From JANTGF01 sp963750735 (GTDB taxonomy: Bacteria; Bacteroidota; Bacteroidia; Bacteroidales; VadinHA17), in the NCBI GenBank assembly GCA_963750735.1, contig CAVVRY010000011.1, forward strand, positions 124,001 through 188,000: a DNA stretch of 64,000 bases, written 5' to 3'. Shown piece after piece: positions 9,803-19,412 of this stretch (position 1 is the first letter of the stretch; the number at the start of each line of letters is the position of its first letter). Position numbers and translations under genes: made by a program. Below the pieces are notes generated by a model. That model was not told where the DNA came from and made no database searches. It saw nothing but the letters and a program-made list of their open reading frames with translations.

Positions 9803-10300
9803 CTAATAATTTTTCAATAATTCTTCTCTTACTTTTTTTCTGGCCCTTGACAATAAGACTCTAACGTTGTTCACATCCATACTCATTATTTCTCCTATCT
9901 CTTGATTACCAAAGCCATCAATATCTCTTAAATGAATTACAGAACGTTGGTTTTCAGGAAGTTCTCCTATAATTCTCTTAATTTTTTCTGTCAGATCCTT
10001 CCTTTCCAGAATATCACCCGGAGTAGTATTTACAACTTGTCCGGCATACACTTTATTATCATCTAAAGGTACAGTTCTTCTGGCTTTGATTCTATCCAGG
10101 CAGTGATTCCTGGTAACTGTCATCGCAAAAGCCAATATACTCCTATAATTTTCCAGGCTATCGCGCAATTTCCAAAGTTTTATAAGAACCTCCTGAACAG
10201 CATCTTTTGCATCCTCACTATCGCCTAAAAACCGAAGTGAAAAACTGTAAAGCTTATCCTGCAAAGGTAAAACCTGTATTTTAAAGTCCTCCACATTCAT
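9803..10300 (-). CDS. ECF RNA polymerase sigma factor
   Basis: 165 residues with region 2 (LYSFSLRFLGDSEDAKDAVQ, then EVLIKLWK) and region 4 (LPENQRSVIHLRDIDGFGNQ, EIGEIMSMDVNNVRVLLSRA), separated by a short linker, as in ECF sigma-70 factors. It directs RNA polymerase to a small regulon, and the following gene is its likely anti-sigma factor. The start MNVEDFK gives the usual family length. Three DUF4252 genes flank the pair on the same strand, a known Bacteroidota arrangement. Confidence 0.93.
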   Translation of the reverse strand: MNVEDFKIQVLPLQDKLYSFSLRFLGDSEDAKDAVQEVLIKLWKLRDSLENYRSILAFAMTVTRNHCLDRIKARRTVPLDDNKVYAGQVVNTTPGDILERKDLTEKIKRIIGELPENQRSVIHLRDIDGFGNQEIGEIMSMDVNNVRVLLSRARKKVREELLKNY

Positions 10301-10425
10301 TTCTAGCCTGGCCCAGTGAATTAAAAGTATGCGCTATTCTCAAAAATTATCTATAAAGCTAATTATTTTTAATTCAATTTAATACCAGGATAAAAGTAAA
10401 CATTGGTATTGATTCATCAAATTTA

Positions 10426-10935
10426 TCAAAGATCGCTTTCAAGCTCTTGCAGAACCTCTAATCCATCAAGATCAAGAGAACTGCTCAAGTCTGAAATTTT
10501 ATTTAACTCAATGTTGCCTTTCACAATTATAAGTGCATTTTCTTCATTCCCACCAGTAACAATCAATAGTTCATATATTATCCCATTTTTTTCATCTATC
10601 AGTATTTTTACCTGTTCATCAGAGTCTTTTACGGTTATAAGTTCTTCGTATTGATCTTTTGGAAGGTTTTTTACAATTTCATCGTAAAAGTTCAAACCAT
10701 TAATTTCATATTTGGTTGTTAGTACTTTTACACTTTCAATGCTTTTCAACAGACTTTTAGTTTCCATATCATCATCCAGCTCGGATGCAAGTTTCAGCAG
10801 TCCTCTATTTATACTGATGGTAGTGAAACCATCCTCATTAGCATATTTATCAAAAAACTTATCAGCTGCATTCTGCTGAGCCATAAGCATTAATGGTAAA
10901 CAAATAGCTATTATGAACATTTTTAATTTCTTCAT
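10426..10935 (-). CDS. DUF4252 secreted protein
   Basis: About 169 residues from the internal ATG at 10935, which starts a normal signal peptide (MKKLKMFIIAICLPLMLMAQ); upstream in-frame ATGs would add an unlikely leader. The mature region (DKFFDKYANEDGFTTISINR, YDEIVKNLPKDQYEELITVK) is closely parallel to the DUF4252 protein at 8631, including the DxYEEL(I/M)xVKDS core. It lies 125 bases upstream of the ECF sigma gene on the same strand and may lead the operon or be a separate unit. Function unknown. Confidence 0.85.
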   Translation of the reverse strand: MKKLKMFIIAICLPLMLMAQQNAADKFFDKYANEDGFTTISINRGLLKLASELDDDMETKSLLKSIESVKVLTTKYEINGLNFYDEIVKNLPKDQYEELITVKDSDEQVKILIDEKNGIIYELLIVTGGNEENALIIVKGNIELNKISDLSSSLDLDGLEVLQELESDL

Positions 10936-11119
10936 TTTTACAATTTTTAAGGTTATTAAATTCATCATAATAAAATCATCTTTCATTAGGTAGACGACTC
11001 TAGAAGTGATTCATTACAAAACCAACAAAAAAATATGAGAATTGTTAAAAGTATACTGGAGGTTATGGAGGATTAAGTTCCCCGTCAAAGAGGGACCACC
11101 TAATGATTATTAAATGAAA

Positions 11120-11515
11120 CTATTCCATTAAATCTAAAAACCATGCAGGAGGCCGAACCGGTTTAAAGCTATCTCCATTTGTAAAGACCAGCGTAACATT
11201 ACCGGTTGCAAGCAGAACCTTTTCAACATTGAAGAGTTTATAATGGAAAGTAATTCGCACACCTTTCAACTCAGCTACTTCAGTTCTGAGAGTGAGTAAA
11301 TCATCGTAATAGGCAGGTCGCAGGTATTGAACATCTACTGAATAGACAGGAAGTATTACTCCTTTTTTCTCCATTTCATCATAACTCATGCCCAGGGAGC
11401 GCATCAGTTCGGTTCTCCCCTCCTCAAAATATACCGGATATACAGCATGATGAAGGATTCCCATTGTGTCGGTTTCTGCATACCGGACACGAATCTGAGT
11501 TTCATTACTTTTCAT
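11120..11515 (-). CDS. Acyl-CoA thioesterase, YbgC/4HBT hot-dog family
   Basis: 131 residues, the normal length for a single hot-dog domain. The signature RYAETDTMGILHHAVYPVYF holds the catalytic Asp of 4-hydroxybenzoyl-CoA thioesterase-like enzymes. The family hydrolyses acyl-CoA or acyl-ACP thioesters in the cytoplasm; the substrate is not evident. Its start overlaps the end of the upstream SDR gene by about 11 bases, so the pair is translationally linked. Fatty-acyl or secondary lipid metabolism is the likely context. Confidence 0.9.
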   Translation of the reverse strand: MKSNETQIRVRYAETDTMGILHHAVYPVYFEEGRTELMRSLGMSYDEMEKKGVILPVYSVDVQYLRPAYYDDLLTLRTEVAELKGVRITFHYKLFNVEKVLLATGNVTLVFTNGDSFKPVRPPAWFLDLME

Positions 11516-12332
11516 GTTGCACCTGTTTATTCAATGGAGAGCCTGGTTCTTTGGCAAAAAACCTATAATATACCTTATCGATAAGCCTTGGAAAAAACAG
11601 GTTGCCAATCACAGTGCCAACACCATTAAAAGTAAGAACAACATCTCTCCTTCTATTCTTAATTGATCTATAGAGTTTTTTAGCTACTTGCTCTGCTGTC
11701 ATCATATTCTTCTCTACCCTGGGAGACTCTCCCTGTGGTGTCCCATCTCCAGTCAGGGCTGATTTTCTTACATTTGTCGCCGTAAAGTTGGGAGAAAATG
11801 TAAGTACATTTAGTCCTGTTTTCAAGTTTTCAAGACGAATACATTCAAGAAGGCCCTGAATGGCAAACTTTGAGGAAGAATACCCTGTACGCCCGGGTAA
11901 TCCATGTTTCCCGGCCAGGGAGGTTATAGCAACAAGAGATCCTTTGGATTTAATCAGATATGGTAGAGCGTGATAGGTGCAATATACAGTTCCCCAGTAA
12001 TTTACATCCATTACCTTTTTAATAACAGACAACTTGGTATCCTGGAAAAGGGATCGCATCGAGATCCCGGCATTGTTAATTAAAATATCAATACGATTGT
12101 ATTTTTCAATCACCTTATCTATTACCTTAACGCAATCCTCTTCCTTACTGACATCTGCCAGTATTGAAAAAACTTCGGATCCATTAACAGATAGGCTTTT
12201 GCATTCTTTGTTGAGTAGACCTTCGTTAATATCTACCATGACAACAATACTACCCTTTTCCAAAAATTTTTGAGAAATGGCCAATCCTATTCCGGAAGCT
12301 GCCCCGGTAATAATAACTATCTTATCTTTCAT
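11505..12332 (-). CDS. Short-chain dehydrogenase/reductase (SDR)
   Basis: 275 residues from the ATG at 12332 (MKDKIVIITGAASGIG), with an upstream in-frame ATG rejected because it adds an unlikely leader. The Rossmann motif TGAASGIG, the NNAG motif (ILINNAGIS), and the active-site set Ser (AITSLAG) with YSSSK are all present, so it should be an NAD(P)-dependent oxidoreductase. A C-terminal hydrophobic patch (VGTVIGNLFFPRLIDKVYYR) suggests membrane association, seen in lipid-acting SDRs. It overlaps the thioesterase gene downstream. Confidence 0.92.
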   Translation of the reverse strand: MKDKIVIITGAASGIGLAISQKFLEKGSIVVMVDINEGLLNKECKSLSVNGSEVFSILADVSKEEDCVKVIDKVIEKYNRIDILINNAGISMRSLFQDTKLSVIKKVMDVNYWGTVYCTYHALPYLIKSKGSLVAITSLAGKHGLPGRTGYSSSKFAIQGLLECIRLENLKTGLNVLTFSPNFTATNVRKSALTGDGTPQGESPRVEKNMMTAEQVAKKLYRSIKNRRRDVVLTFNGVGTVIGNLFFPRLIDKVYYRFFAKEPGSPLNKQVQHEK

Positions 12333-12529
12333 AAATAAAGCTAAGGCTTGGAGTGCGCAAAGATAATACAATTCAATAATAGATTTTGGGACAATGTCAT
12401 TTTATTTATAGCAATCAACATGTTTCGAATCACATTAGTTATAAATCCTGATTTACAACATTTTAAAATATAGGTCATTTGATCAGTTTTTGTTTATTTA
12501 AACATTTAGAAGTTTTGAAAATTATTTTT

Positions 12530-12559
12530 TTGCAAAAAGAAAATATTGCTTTATCTTTG
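12530..12559 (+). promoter_or_regulatory. Bacteroidota-type promoter of tRNA-Lys
   Basis: TTG at 12530-12532 and TATCTTTG at 12552-12559 are separated by 19 bases, matching the Bacteroidota primary sigma consensus TTG-N19-21-TAnnTTTG. The tRNA begins 24 bases after the -7 box. Confidence 0.75.
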
Positions 12560-12582
12560 CCCTCCGATTGCAAATTATGGAA

Positions 12583-12655
12583 GATTCAGTAGCTCAGCTG
12601 GTAGAGCACATCCCTTTTAAGGATGGGGTCCTCGGTTCGAGACCGAGCTGAATCA
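12583..12655 (+). tRNA. tRNA-Lys (anticodon TTT)
   Basis: A 73-base cloverleaf: acceptor stem GATTCAG/CTGAATC, D arm GCTC/GAGC, anticodon stem CATCC/GGATG with loop CTTTTAA (anticodon TTT at 12616-12618), and TPsiC arm CTCGG-TTCGAGA-CCGAG. The discriminator base is A and CCA is not encoded. It is followed at once by a terminator-like hairpin (AGAAGCC ... GGGCTTTT). Confidence 0.97.
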
Positions 12656-13490
12656 CGAGAAGCCTGACAGAAATGTTGGGCTTTTCTTTTTTATGGGTAA
12701 AATATAAGGAGTATGCTTTATTTCAGCTCGGGTGAGAAGCCTGTCCCGACAGCGAAGTTTGTCGGGAAGACCAGCTGAATCACGAGAAGCCTGACAGAAA
12801 TGTTGGGCTTTTCATTTTTATGGGTAAATTATAAGGAGTATGCTTATTTCAGCTCGGGTGAGAAGCCTGTCCCGACAGCGAAGTTTGTCGGGAAGACCAG
12901 CTGAATCACGAGAAGCCTGACAGAAATGTCTGGGCTTTTCTTTTTTATGGGTAAAATATAAGGCGTATGCTTTATTTCAGCTCGGGTGAGAAGCCTGTCC
13001 CGACAGCGAAGTTTGTCGGGAAGACCAGTTTAATCAAGAAAGGGTGACAGGAATATCGGGCTTTCTTAAATCAATTAATCCCTATTTATTTAAAATTTAA
13101 GAACTTATACTAATATTGTCAGTTCAAGCCAGACTGGCTTTTGCTTTTCTTCTTGATGAGAAAAGTATAAGAACCTTTAGCTCACGACAAGGAAGTATCA
13201 AGCCAAGATAATCACGCGAAGCCTTACCCAAATTGGCCTTTTTGCTCGCGGTAATTTTGGCAGGCCTCCGCTCATAAAATTGAAGAGTTAAAACTTTTCA
13301 TATTTATGGAAAAATATAAGAGTAACTTATTTCAGCTCGGGTGAGAAGCCTGTCCCGACAGCGAAGTTTGTCGGGAAGACCAGCTGAATCATGAGAAGCC
13401 TGACAGAAATGTCGGGCTTTTTTTTTTATGAGTAAAATATAAGGAGTATGCTTATTTCAGCTCGGTCGAGAAGCCTGTATCCGGGTATGG
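12645..13490 (+). repeat. Tandem repeats carrying the tRNA-Lys 3' end and terminator
   Basis: Units of about 126 bp begin at 12645 (the tRNA itself), 12772, 12898, 13025 (degenerate) and 13381, with a further strongly diverged copy near 13217. Each repeats the last 11 bases of the tRNA (AGCTGAATCA plus flank) and the downstream terminator hairpin. Each then carries a second hairpin, CCCGACA-N7-TTGTCGGG, before the next copy. None of the copies contains a full tRNA. The stretch to 13662 has no other gene. Confidence 0.85.
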
Positions 13491-13662
13491 GGGAGTCAAT
13501 ACCTAAAGCTAAAAGAGACCTCTTAACTGTACAGCGGTGTTTCTTAATTTATTGCTTTATCAACAATAATATCTAATTTCCAGTTGTCTAATAAACATCA
13601 ACAATGAATCATAATAAAAAATCTAAAAAATACAGTTATAATTGTTGCTATAAAAATGTGTT

Positions 13663-13941
13663 GTGTTGAGAAAATATAATTGGAAATTTAAATTAGGCTT
13701 GGCCATCGTAGTATTTTCCGTACTACTGTTTTTGTCATTACCTGTAATTCCTTTTTTGAATTTTGATAGTAAAACTAAAGTAACAATCTCAACAATAGTT
13801 TTTATTATTGCAGAAATCACATTTTATACCGGTGGATTTTTATTGGGAAAAGAGCTTTTTAGCAAATATAAATCATACCTAAATCCAAAGAATTGGTATA
13901 AAAAGAAAAAGAAGGCGGAGAAGAAGTTGACATCTGACTAG
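13663..13941 (+). CDS. Small membrane protein, transporter-suffix-domain-like
   Basis: 92 residues starting at a GTG (13663) or the adjacent TTG; no in-frame ATG is available. Two membrane helices (LGLAIVVFSVLLFLSLPVIPF and ISTIVFIIAEITFYTGGFLL) are followed by a conserved-looking GKELFSKYKSYLNPKNWYK and a lysine-rich tail. The pattern matches the short stand-alone proteins called transporter suffix domain proteins, which have no assigned role. It is monocistronic, just past the tRNA-Lys repeats. Confidence 0.65.
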   Translation: MLRKYNWKFKLGLAIVVFSVLLFLSLPVIPFLNFDSKTKVTISTIVFIIAEITFYTGGFLLGKELFSKYKSYLNPKNWYKKKKKAEKKLTSD

Positions 13942-14049
13942 TTCTGTAATTGATATCGATCTCTCCAATCATAATAACCGGACAAACCGCACAACTTTCC
14001 AAGAAAAGAGGTACATCACTGCACCCCCTTTTTGAATAATCAATAATTA

Positions 14050-15381
14050 TTAAATTATAATCTTAAATGTGGAACCCTTATTCAATGTTGATTCAACAGA
14101 TATTGTTCCGCCATGTGAGCGCACAATCTGATTTGAAATACTAAGTCCGATTCCGGTTCCCTCTCTCTTGGTGGTGTAAAATGGTACAAAAATCTCATTT
14201 TTAACCTCCTCTTTCATACCAGAACCATAGTCTTTTATTTCCAGGACTGTTTTGCCTTTACGAGAATGGATAAGACTTATTTTAATCTTTGGATTCTTAT
14301 TTTCCTTCATAGATTCCATGGCATTTTTCACCAGGTTTATTATCACATTATCAAATAATTCCAGATCGATATAAAATACCCAGGGATCGGGACCGACATA
14401 CGTAGATATATCCACCTTAGACTTCTCATTTATTGAGCTACACAGCTTCTCAACTCTGAGCATAAATTCATCAGACTTTACTGGTTTTAATACAGGTGGT
14501 GGTATTCGGCTTAAAGATTTATAAGCTTCAGTAAATTTCATAAGGCCTTCGCTCCTATTAATAATAGCTTCTAAACCAACTACCAATTTTGATTTAACCG
14601 AATCATCATAGGCGTTTTTTGTAACAAGACTATGCAAGGATGAACTCAGAGAAGATATTGGAGTAACCGAATTCATGATTTCATGGGTCAGCACACGAAT
14701 TAATTTCTGCCAGGCCAACACTTCTTGTTCCTCCAGTTCTTCCTTAATATTCTGGGCTGATATAAGTTTATAGTCCTCATTTTCAAGCTTGAATACTGTG
14801 GCCTGCAGCGCCAGAGTACTATAACCACCTGGAAAAGGGAATTTTTTCACAATATTTTCATCAGGTTTCATTCCGCTAAGAATATGAGTATAATCACTAC
14901 CCAACTCCTCCAAACTTGAATTAGGCCCTAGCCCCTGAAGGTTAAAAAGGTCTTTAAATGCCTGGTTCACCAGGTGGATTTTGTGAGAAGAATCAAATGA
15001 AATTATGCCAACCTTAATATGTTCAACAAGCAATAAAAGATACTGAGAATGAACCTCCCTTTCTGACCGTAGTTTTTCAAACTTGCTGTTTATGGAATTC
15101 ATTGTCTCATAAAGAGATCTGAACGATTTACCTTTACGGAGGTCACTGAATGTTAAAGAAAAATCTTCACTAAGCAGTGAGCTTAAAAACAAGTTAATTT
15201 CACGATTCCTTTTATCAATATACCAGAATAGCTCCACAACTGTAACCAGGAAAGCAATTCCTGCATAAATAGCTCGCAAGTATTTATGTTCAACAAGAAT
15301 ATAATAAATCGAAAGTGATAGGAGGATAAGTATAATACCCAGTCGAACTATAACATTTATTTTAAAACTCTTAAAGCCCAT
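14050..15381 (-). CDS. Sensor histidine kinase, NtrB-like
   Basis: 443 residues from ATG 15381 (MGFKSFKINV). Two N-terminal membrane helices with almost no periplasmic loop (residues 10-27 and 35-55) are followed by a HAMP-like linker, a PAS domain (HIKVGIISFDSSHKIHLVNQ), an H-box with the phosphoacceptor His (VLTHEIMNSVTPISS), and a HATPase domain with N (NLVKNAMESMK), G1 (DYGSGM) and G2 (GTGIGLSI) boxes. The lack of a sensing loop suggests an intracellular or membrane signal. Its start overlaps the end of the response regulator gene, so it is the cognate partner. Confidence 0.92.
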   Translation of the reverse strand: MGFKSFKINVIVRLGIILILLSLSIYYILVEHKYLRAIYAGIAFLVTVVELFWYIDKRNREINLFLSSLLSEDFSLTFSDLRKGKSFRSLYETMNSINSKFEKLRSEREVHSQYLLLLVEHIKVGIISFDSSHKIHLVNQAFKDLFNLQGLGPNSSLEELGSDYTHILSGMKPDENIVKKFPFPGGYSTLALQATVFKLENEDYKLISAQNIKEELEEQEVLAWQKLIRVLTHEIMNSVTPISSLSSSLHSLVTKNAYDDSVKSKLVVGLEAIINRSEGLMKFTEAYKSLSRIPPPVLKPVKSDEFMLRVEKLCSSINEKSKVDISTYVGPDPWVFYIDLELFDNVIINLVKNAMESMKENKNPKIKISLIHSRKGKTVLEIKDYGSGMKEEVKNEIFVPFYTTKREGTGIGLSISNQIVRSHGGTISVESTLNKGSTFKIII

Positions 15382-16741
15382 ATTTACTAATTCTTCTATA
15401 CATGGCCCCACGGGTTAGTCCAAGTTCTTTCGATGCATTTGTTATATTCCCCCCATGTTTTTCCAAACACTTTTGAACCGCCCATTTCTCAAGCATGTCT
15501 AAATTATAATCATTCATTCTAAGTTCCTCTTCTTTGCCTGACTCTGAAAGATTCAAATGCTCAGGTAAAATAACTTTTTCATCGGAAAGTATTACAGCTC
15601 GTTCAATGGTATGTTGTAATTCTCTAATGTTTCCAGGCCAATTGAACTGATTAAGTTTCTCAAGACCTCTTTTGGAAAATTCCAAATCAGGTTTATGATA
15701 TCTCCTTGAAAACTTTGATAGATAATAATGGGCAAGTAAGGAAATATCTTCTGATCTCTCCCGCAAAGGTGGAAGGGTAATTTCAACTGTGTTGATCCGG
15801 TAAAGGAGATCTTGTCTGAATGTTCCCTCGGAAATCATTTTTTTAAGGTTAAGGTTAGTTGCGGCAATAAGCCTTATATCTACCTCAATCTGTTTATTGG
15901 AACCTACAGGCGTAATTTCCCGTTTCTCTAAAACACTCAACAACTTAGCCTGTAGTGACAATGGAAGGTTACCTATTTCATCAAGGAAAAGTGTCCCACC
16001 TGAGGCCGCTTCAAACCTACCGATACGACTTTGTTTGGCATCGGTATAGGCACCTTTAATATGGCCAAAAAGTTCACTTTCAAATAAATTTCCAGACAGT
16101 GCACCCAGGTCTGTTGATATAAATATTTCATTCGATCTATTTGATCGACGGTGAAGTTCGCGGGCAACGAGTTCCTTCCCAGTTCCATTTTCACCCAGAA
16201 TCAAAACATTAGCATCTGTGGCTGCTACCTTCACAATGTCATCTAAAATTCTTTTTATTGCATCAGACCTCCCGATTATTTCCTGAAATCCTTCCCCGAT
16301 TGATGTACTAAGCAGGTCCTGTCTCCCTTCCAATAAGGCCACTTTTTTGTTTGATTGGGAAAGCTTTAATGCTGCTGATACTGTAGAAATTATCTTTTCA
16401 TTATGCCATGGTTTTATGATAAAATCAACTGCCCCTGCTTTCATAGCCTTAACAGCTGTTTGTATACCTCCATAAGCTGTAATGATAATCACATTAGTAA
16501 AGGGATCTTTCTCCTTTATTTTTTTTAACCATTTCAGTCCTTCCCTCCCACTGGTATCACCCGGTTGGAAATTCATATCAAGAAGTATAACATTAAAATT
16601 ATCCTCCTTTAATAAGCCAGGAATAGATTCAGGATCGGATACAGATTTAACATATGAAAAATGCTGTTCCAGGAGTGTTTGAAGCGATAATAGAATGTAA
16701 GGATCATCATCTACAACCAGAATACTTGTATTTTGATCCAT
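15371..16741 (-). CDS. Sigma-54-dependent response regulator, NtrC family
   Basis: 456 residues in three domains. The receiver has the acidic pocket DDD at 11-13, the phosphoacceptor D55 (VILLDMNF) and the conserved Lys in FIIKPW. The AAA+ domain has Walker A GENGTGKE, Walker B FLDEIG and the sigma-54 contact loop GAYTDA, a variant of GAFTGA. The C-terminal Fis-type helix-turn-helix is NITNASKELGLTRGAMYRRI. It should activate sigma-54 promoters when phosphorylated by the adjoining kinase. The divergent intergenic region holds paired palindromes and a -24/-12 promoter, so the ABC permease at 16955 is its most likely target. Confidence 0.95.
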   Translation of the reverse strand: MDQNTSILVVDDDPYILLSLQTLLEQHFSYVKSVSDPESIPGLLKEDNFNVILLDMNFQPGDTSGREGLKWLKKIKEKDPFTNVIIITAYGGIQTAVKAMKAGAVDFIIKPWHNEKIISTVSAALKLSQSNKKVALLEGRQDLLSTSIGEGFQEIIGRSDAIKRILDDIVKVAATDANVLILGENGTGKELVARELHRRSNRSNEIFISTDLGALSGNLFESELFGHIKGAYTDAKQSRIGRFEAASGGTLFLDEIGNLPLSLQAKLLSVLEKREITPVGSNKQIEVDIRLIAATNLNLKKMISEGTFRQDLLYRINTVEITLPPLRERSEDISLLAHYYLSKFSRRYHKPDLEFSKRGLEKLNQFNWPGNIRELQHTIERAVILSDEKVILPEHLNLSESGKEEELRMNDYNLDMLEKWAVQKCLEKHGGNITNASKELGLTRGAMYRRISKYGL

Positions 16742-16810
16742 AACTGGAATTCTTGATAATTAATAAAAGAAATCCGATTTCTTAAAATTAGAAAATAATC
16801 CTGTTCAATC

Positions 16811-16848
16811 GTCCAAAAATGGACATTTGTTTGTCCATTTTTGGACAA
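16811..16848. promoter_or_regulatory. Paired palindromes, probable NtrC-type activator sites
   Basis: GTCCA-AAAA-TGGAC (16811-16824) and TTGTCCA-TTTT-TGGACAA (16831-16848) share the same arms and spacing, and their starts (GTCCA at 16811 and 16833) are 22 bp apart, two helical turns. They lie about 65 bp upstream of the -24 element and about 70 bp upstream of the response regulator gene, the geometry expected of enhancer sites for a dimeric Fis-type activator. Confidence 0.7.
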
Positions 16849-16910
16849 ACGAGAAAAATAAATCTGAAGAATTATCACTATTAATCTGTATATCTGATTC
16901 TTATAACGAG

Positions 16911-16926
16911 TGGCACATAAATTGGA
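16911..16926 (+). promoter_or_regulatory. Sigma-54 (-24/-12) promoter
   Basis: TGGCAC-ATAAA-TTGGA agrees with the consensus TGGCAC-N5-TTGCA at all but one position, with correct 12-bp spacing between the GG doublets. Transcription should start near 16936. That places the first possible ATG (16934) at the start site and favours translation from ATG 16955. Confidence 0.75.
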
Positions 16927-16954
16927 ATAAGTAATGAAACAAAATAAATTCATT

Positions 16955-19400
16955 ATGTTCAGACAATTCTTCAAGTCCCTTTTCAGAAATATTTGGCGCA
17001 ATAAATTAAACAGCACTATAAACTTACTCGGTTTGGCAATTGGAATAGCAACCAGTTTTTTAATTCTGTCGCATGTGCGCGATGAAACAAGCTATGATAA
17101 ATTCTTTCCCAAAGCAGATAGAATATATCGAGTAATTAATAAAGCACATTATGGCGATCAGGAGAGAAACTGGGCACCAACAGCTCCGGTTCTGGCTCAG
17201 GAAATGGTGAATTTCTTTCCAGAAATTGAAATGGCTACTCATTTCAGACAGGCAGGATCCATGACAATGAAATATGAACCGGAAGAAGGCAATTCGAAAA
17301 TATTTGATGAAGATTGGGGATTCTTCTCCGATTCCACCTGTATTGAAATGTTTGACCTGGAGTTTTTACAGGGTAATAAGATATCTGCCTTACGAGATGT
17401 AAATTCAATCATCATCACACAATCATTTGCAAATAAATACTTTGGTAATGACAGTCCATTTGGGAAAGACAATCTTATTGCAATCAGAATTTCCTGTAAA
17501 AGTTACCGGGGTTTATAATGATCTACCACATAACTCACATTTTAAAATTGACTTTATAGTGACTTTTGAAACCTTTAAAAATTTCATTATCGACATGGGT
17601 TATGAAGATATGTTTTATGCTCGAACATGGGCAGGTGTATATACATATGTTCTACTGGATGAAAACAACCAGAAAGAAATGATTGATTCAAAAATGCTTG
17701 ATTTTGAGATGGAGTATTATCAATGGGATATTACAAGGGAGGAAATGCAGGAACAGCGCCTGTTTTCGCTGCAAGCCTTAACAGATATTCATTTGCACTC
17801 TAACCTCGAACAGGAAATACGCAAAAACGGGAATATTGTTTACGTTATAGTATTTACCATTTCTGCCATATTTATATTATTAATTGCAGGAGTTAACTTT
17901 GTTAACCTAACCACTTCCCAATCATTAAAAAGGATGAAAGAAGTAGGTATAAAGAAGGTTAATGGTGCTTTTAAAAGTCAGCTAACCCGCCAGTTTCTTA
18001 ATGAATCTGTATTTCAAACCATTATTGCCGGTTTGATTGGGGTACTGCTCATTGACTTTTTTATACCCCTGTACAATCAGCTCTCAGGGAAAGAGATAAC
18101 ACTTATCCAGGTATTTTCCCCCTTGAATATTGTTATTATGTCGCTGATAATAATCGGCCTGGGTTTACTTTCTGGAATGTACCCGGCATTTTTTGTGTCA
18201 TCCTTAGATCCGGTTAATAGTATAAAAGGATTGAAAGATCCACAATCAAGATCAAACCGTCTCAGAAAAACACTCCTTGTAATTCAGTTTGTACTTGCCG
18301 GGTTCATGATCTTCTCTACAATTATTGTATTTCTGCAAATGAAATTCTTTGACAGTAAGGAAATGGGATTTAATAAGGAAGATTTGATTGCCATTTCTCT
18401 TGATGGTAATCTTTCCAGGTTTGCCATGAATGAACCCAATGCTCTTAAAAATGAAATTCTGTCGCATTCTTCTATCATAAGCGCAACTTTTACTTCAAAT
18501 TTGCCTGGTGAAGACACCAGTATTGAAGGTTTACGCCCCGACAGTCTACCTGATAATGTTGAGCTTCCTTCCCTCAGGTTTATACGCTCAGACAAAGATT
18601 ATCTTGCCACAATGGGTATTCAATTGAAGAAAGGAAAAAATTTTAGCGATTTTTCATCTGATGAACATTTTTACATACTAAATGAGACTGCGGTTGAAAT
18701 ATTAAACCTGGGACAACCGGTTGGGACTGTTGGAAACAGTATGTTTGGTGGTCCAGGCAGAATTATAGGCGTTGCAAAAGATTTTCATTTTGCTTCCTTG
18801 CATAGTGAAATTGAACCCCTGGTTCTTGAGTATCTTCCTGGCCCTGAGGGAAGACAAATTGGCTTTGGTTATTGCATAGTCCGCTTCCAACCCGGACAGT
18901 ATAATGAAGCGATTAACCATCTCAAAAAAACAGTCAGTAAGTTAACACCGGAATCGGTATTTACTTCTCAGCTGGTTGAAACATTTATGGATAATCTCTA
19001 TAAAGACGAAGCGAATGTACTAAGCCTTTTCAAAGCTTTCTCTCTGCTATCTATTTTAATTGCCAGCCTTGGATTGTTCGGCATATCGGCTTATACGGCA
19101 GCCTTGAGAACAAGGGAAATTGGAATACGCAAAACTTTTGGTGCAGGAGTTATAACAGTGACCCGGCTAATTTCTTCTGAATTTATGGTTTATGTTATGT
19201 TCTCTTTAGTAATAGCCTTGCCTTTAGGAATTTACACAATGAATAAGTGGCTACAGAATTTTGCCTTCCATATTAAAATTGAATGGTGGGTCGTTGCTAT
19301 TTCTGGGATAATTACAATAGTTGTTGCCCTTATTGCAGTAAGTTACCAGGCCATAAGTGCTGCACGGACGAATCCAGCCATAGCCCTTAGATATGAATAA
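16955..19400 (+). CDS. FtsX/MacB-like ABC transporter permease, frameshifted
   Basis: Paralogue of the permease at 750, with the same N-terminal helix (TINLLGLAIGIATSFLILS), MacB-type periplasmic domain and C-terminal FtsX block (LRTREIGIRKTFGA). The frame breaks at 17462-17468: reading through NKYFGNDSPFGK, removing one base of GGGAAAG lets it continue as TILLQSEFPVKVTGVYND. The restored protein is about 815 residues. I chose ATG 16955 (MFRQFFKSLFRN) because the sigma-54 start site lies at about 16936; ATG 16934 is the alternative. Likely under control of the divergent NtrC-like regulator. Either a single sequencing error or a recent inactivation. Confidence 0.85.
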
Positions 19401-19412
19401 ATTGTTTGGAGT

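Noticed and set aside
11040..11119. Terminator of the thioesterase gene
   Set aside because: TCCC ... GGGA can pair only over four bases and lacks a T run.
12645..13490. Additional tRNA genes in the repeats
   Set aside because: Units contain only the last bases of the acceptor side; there is no D arm or anticodon arm.
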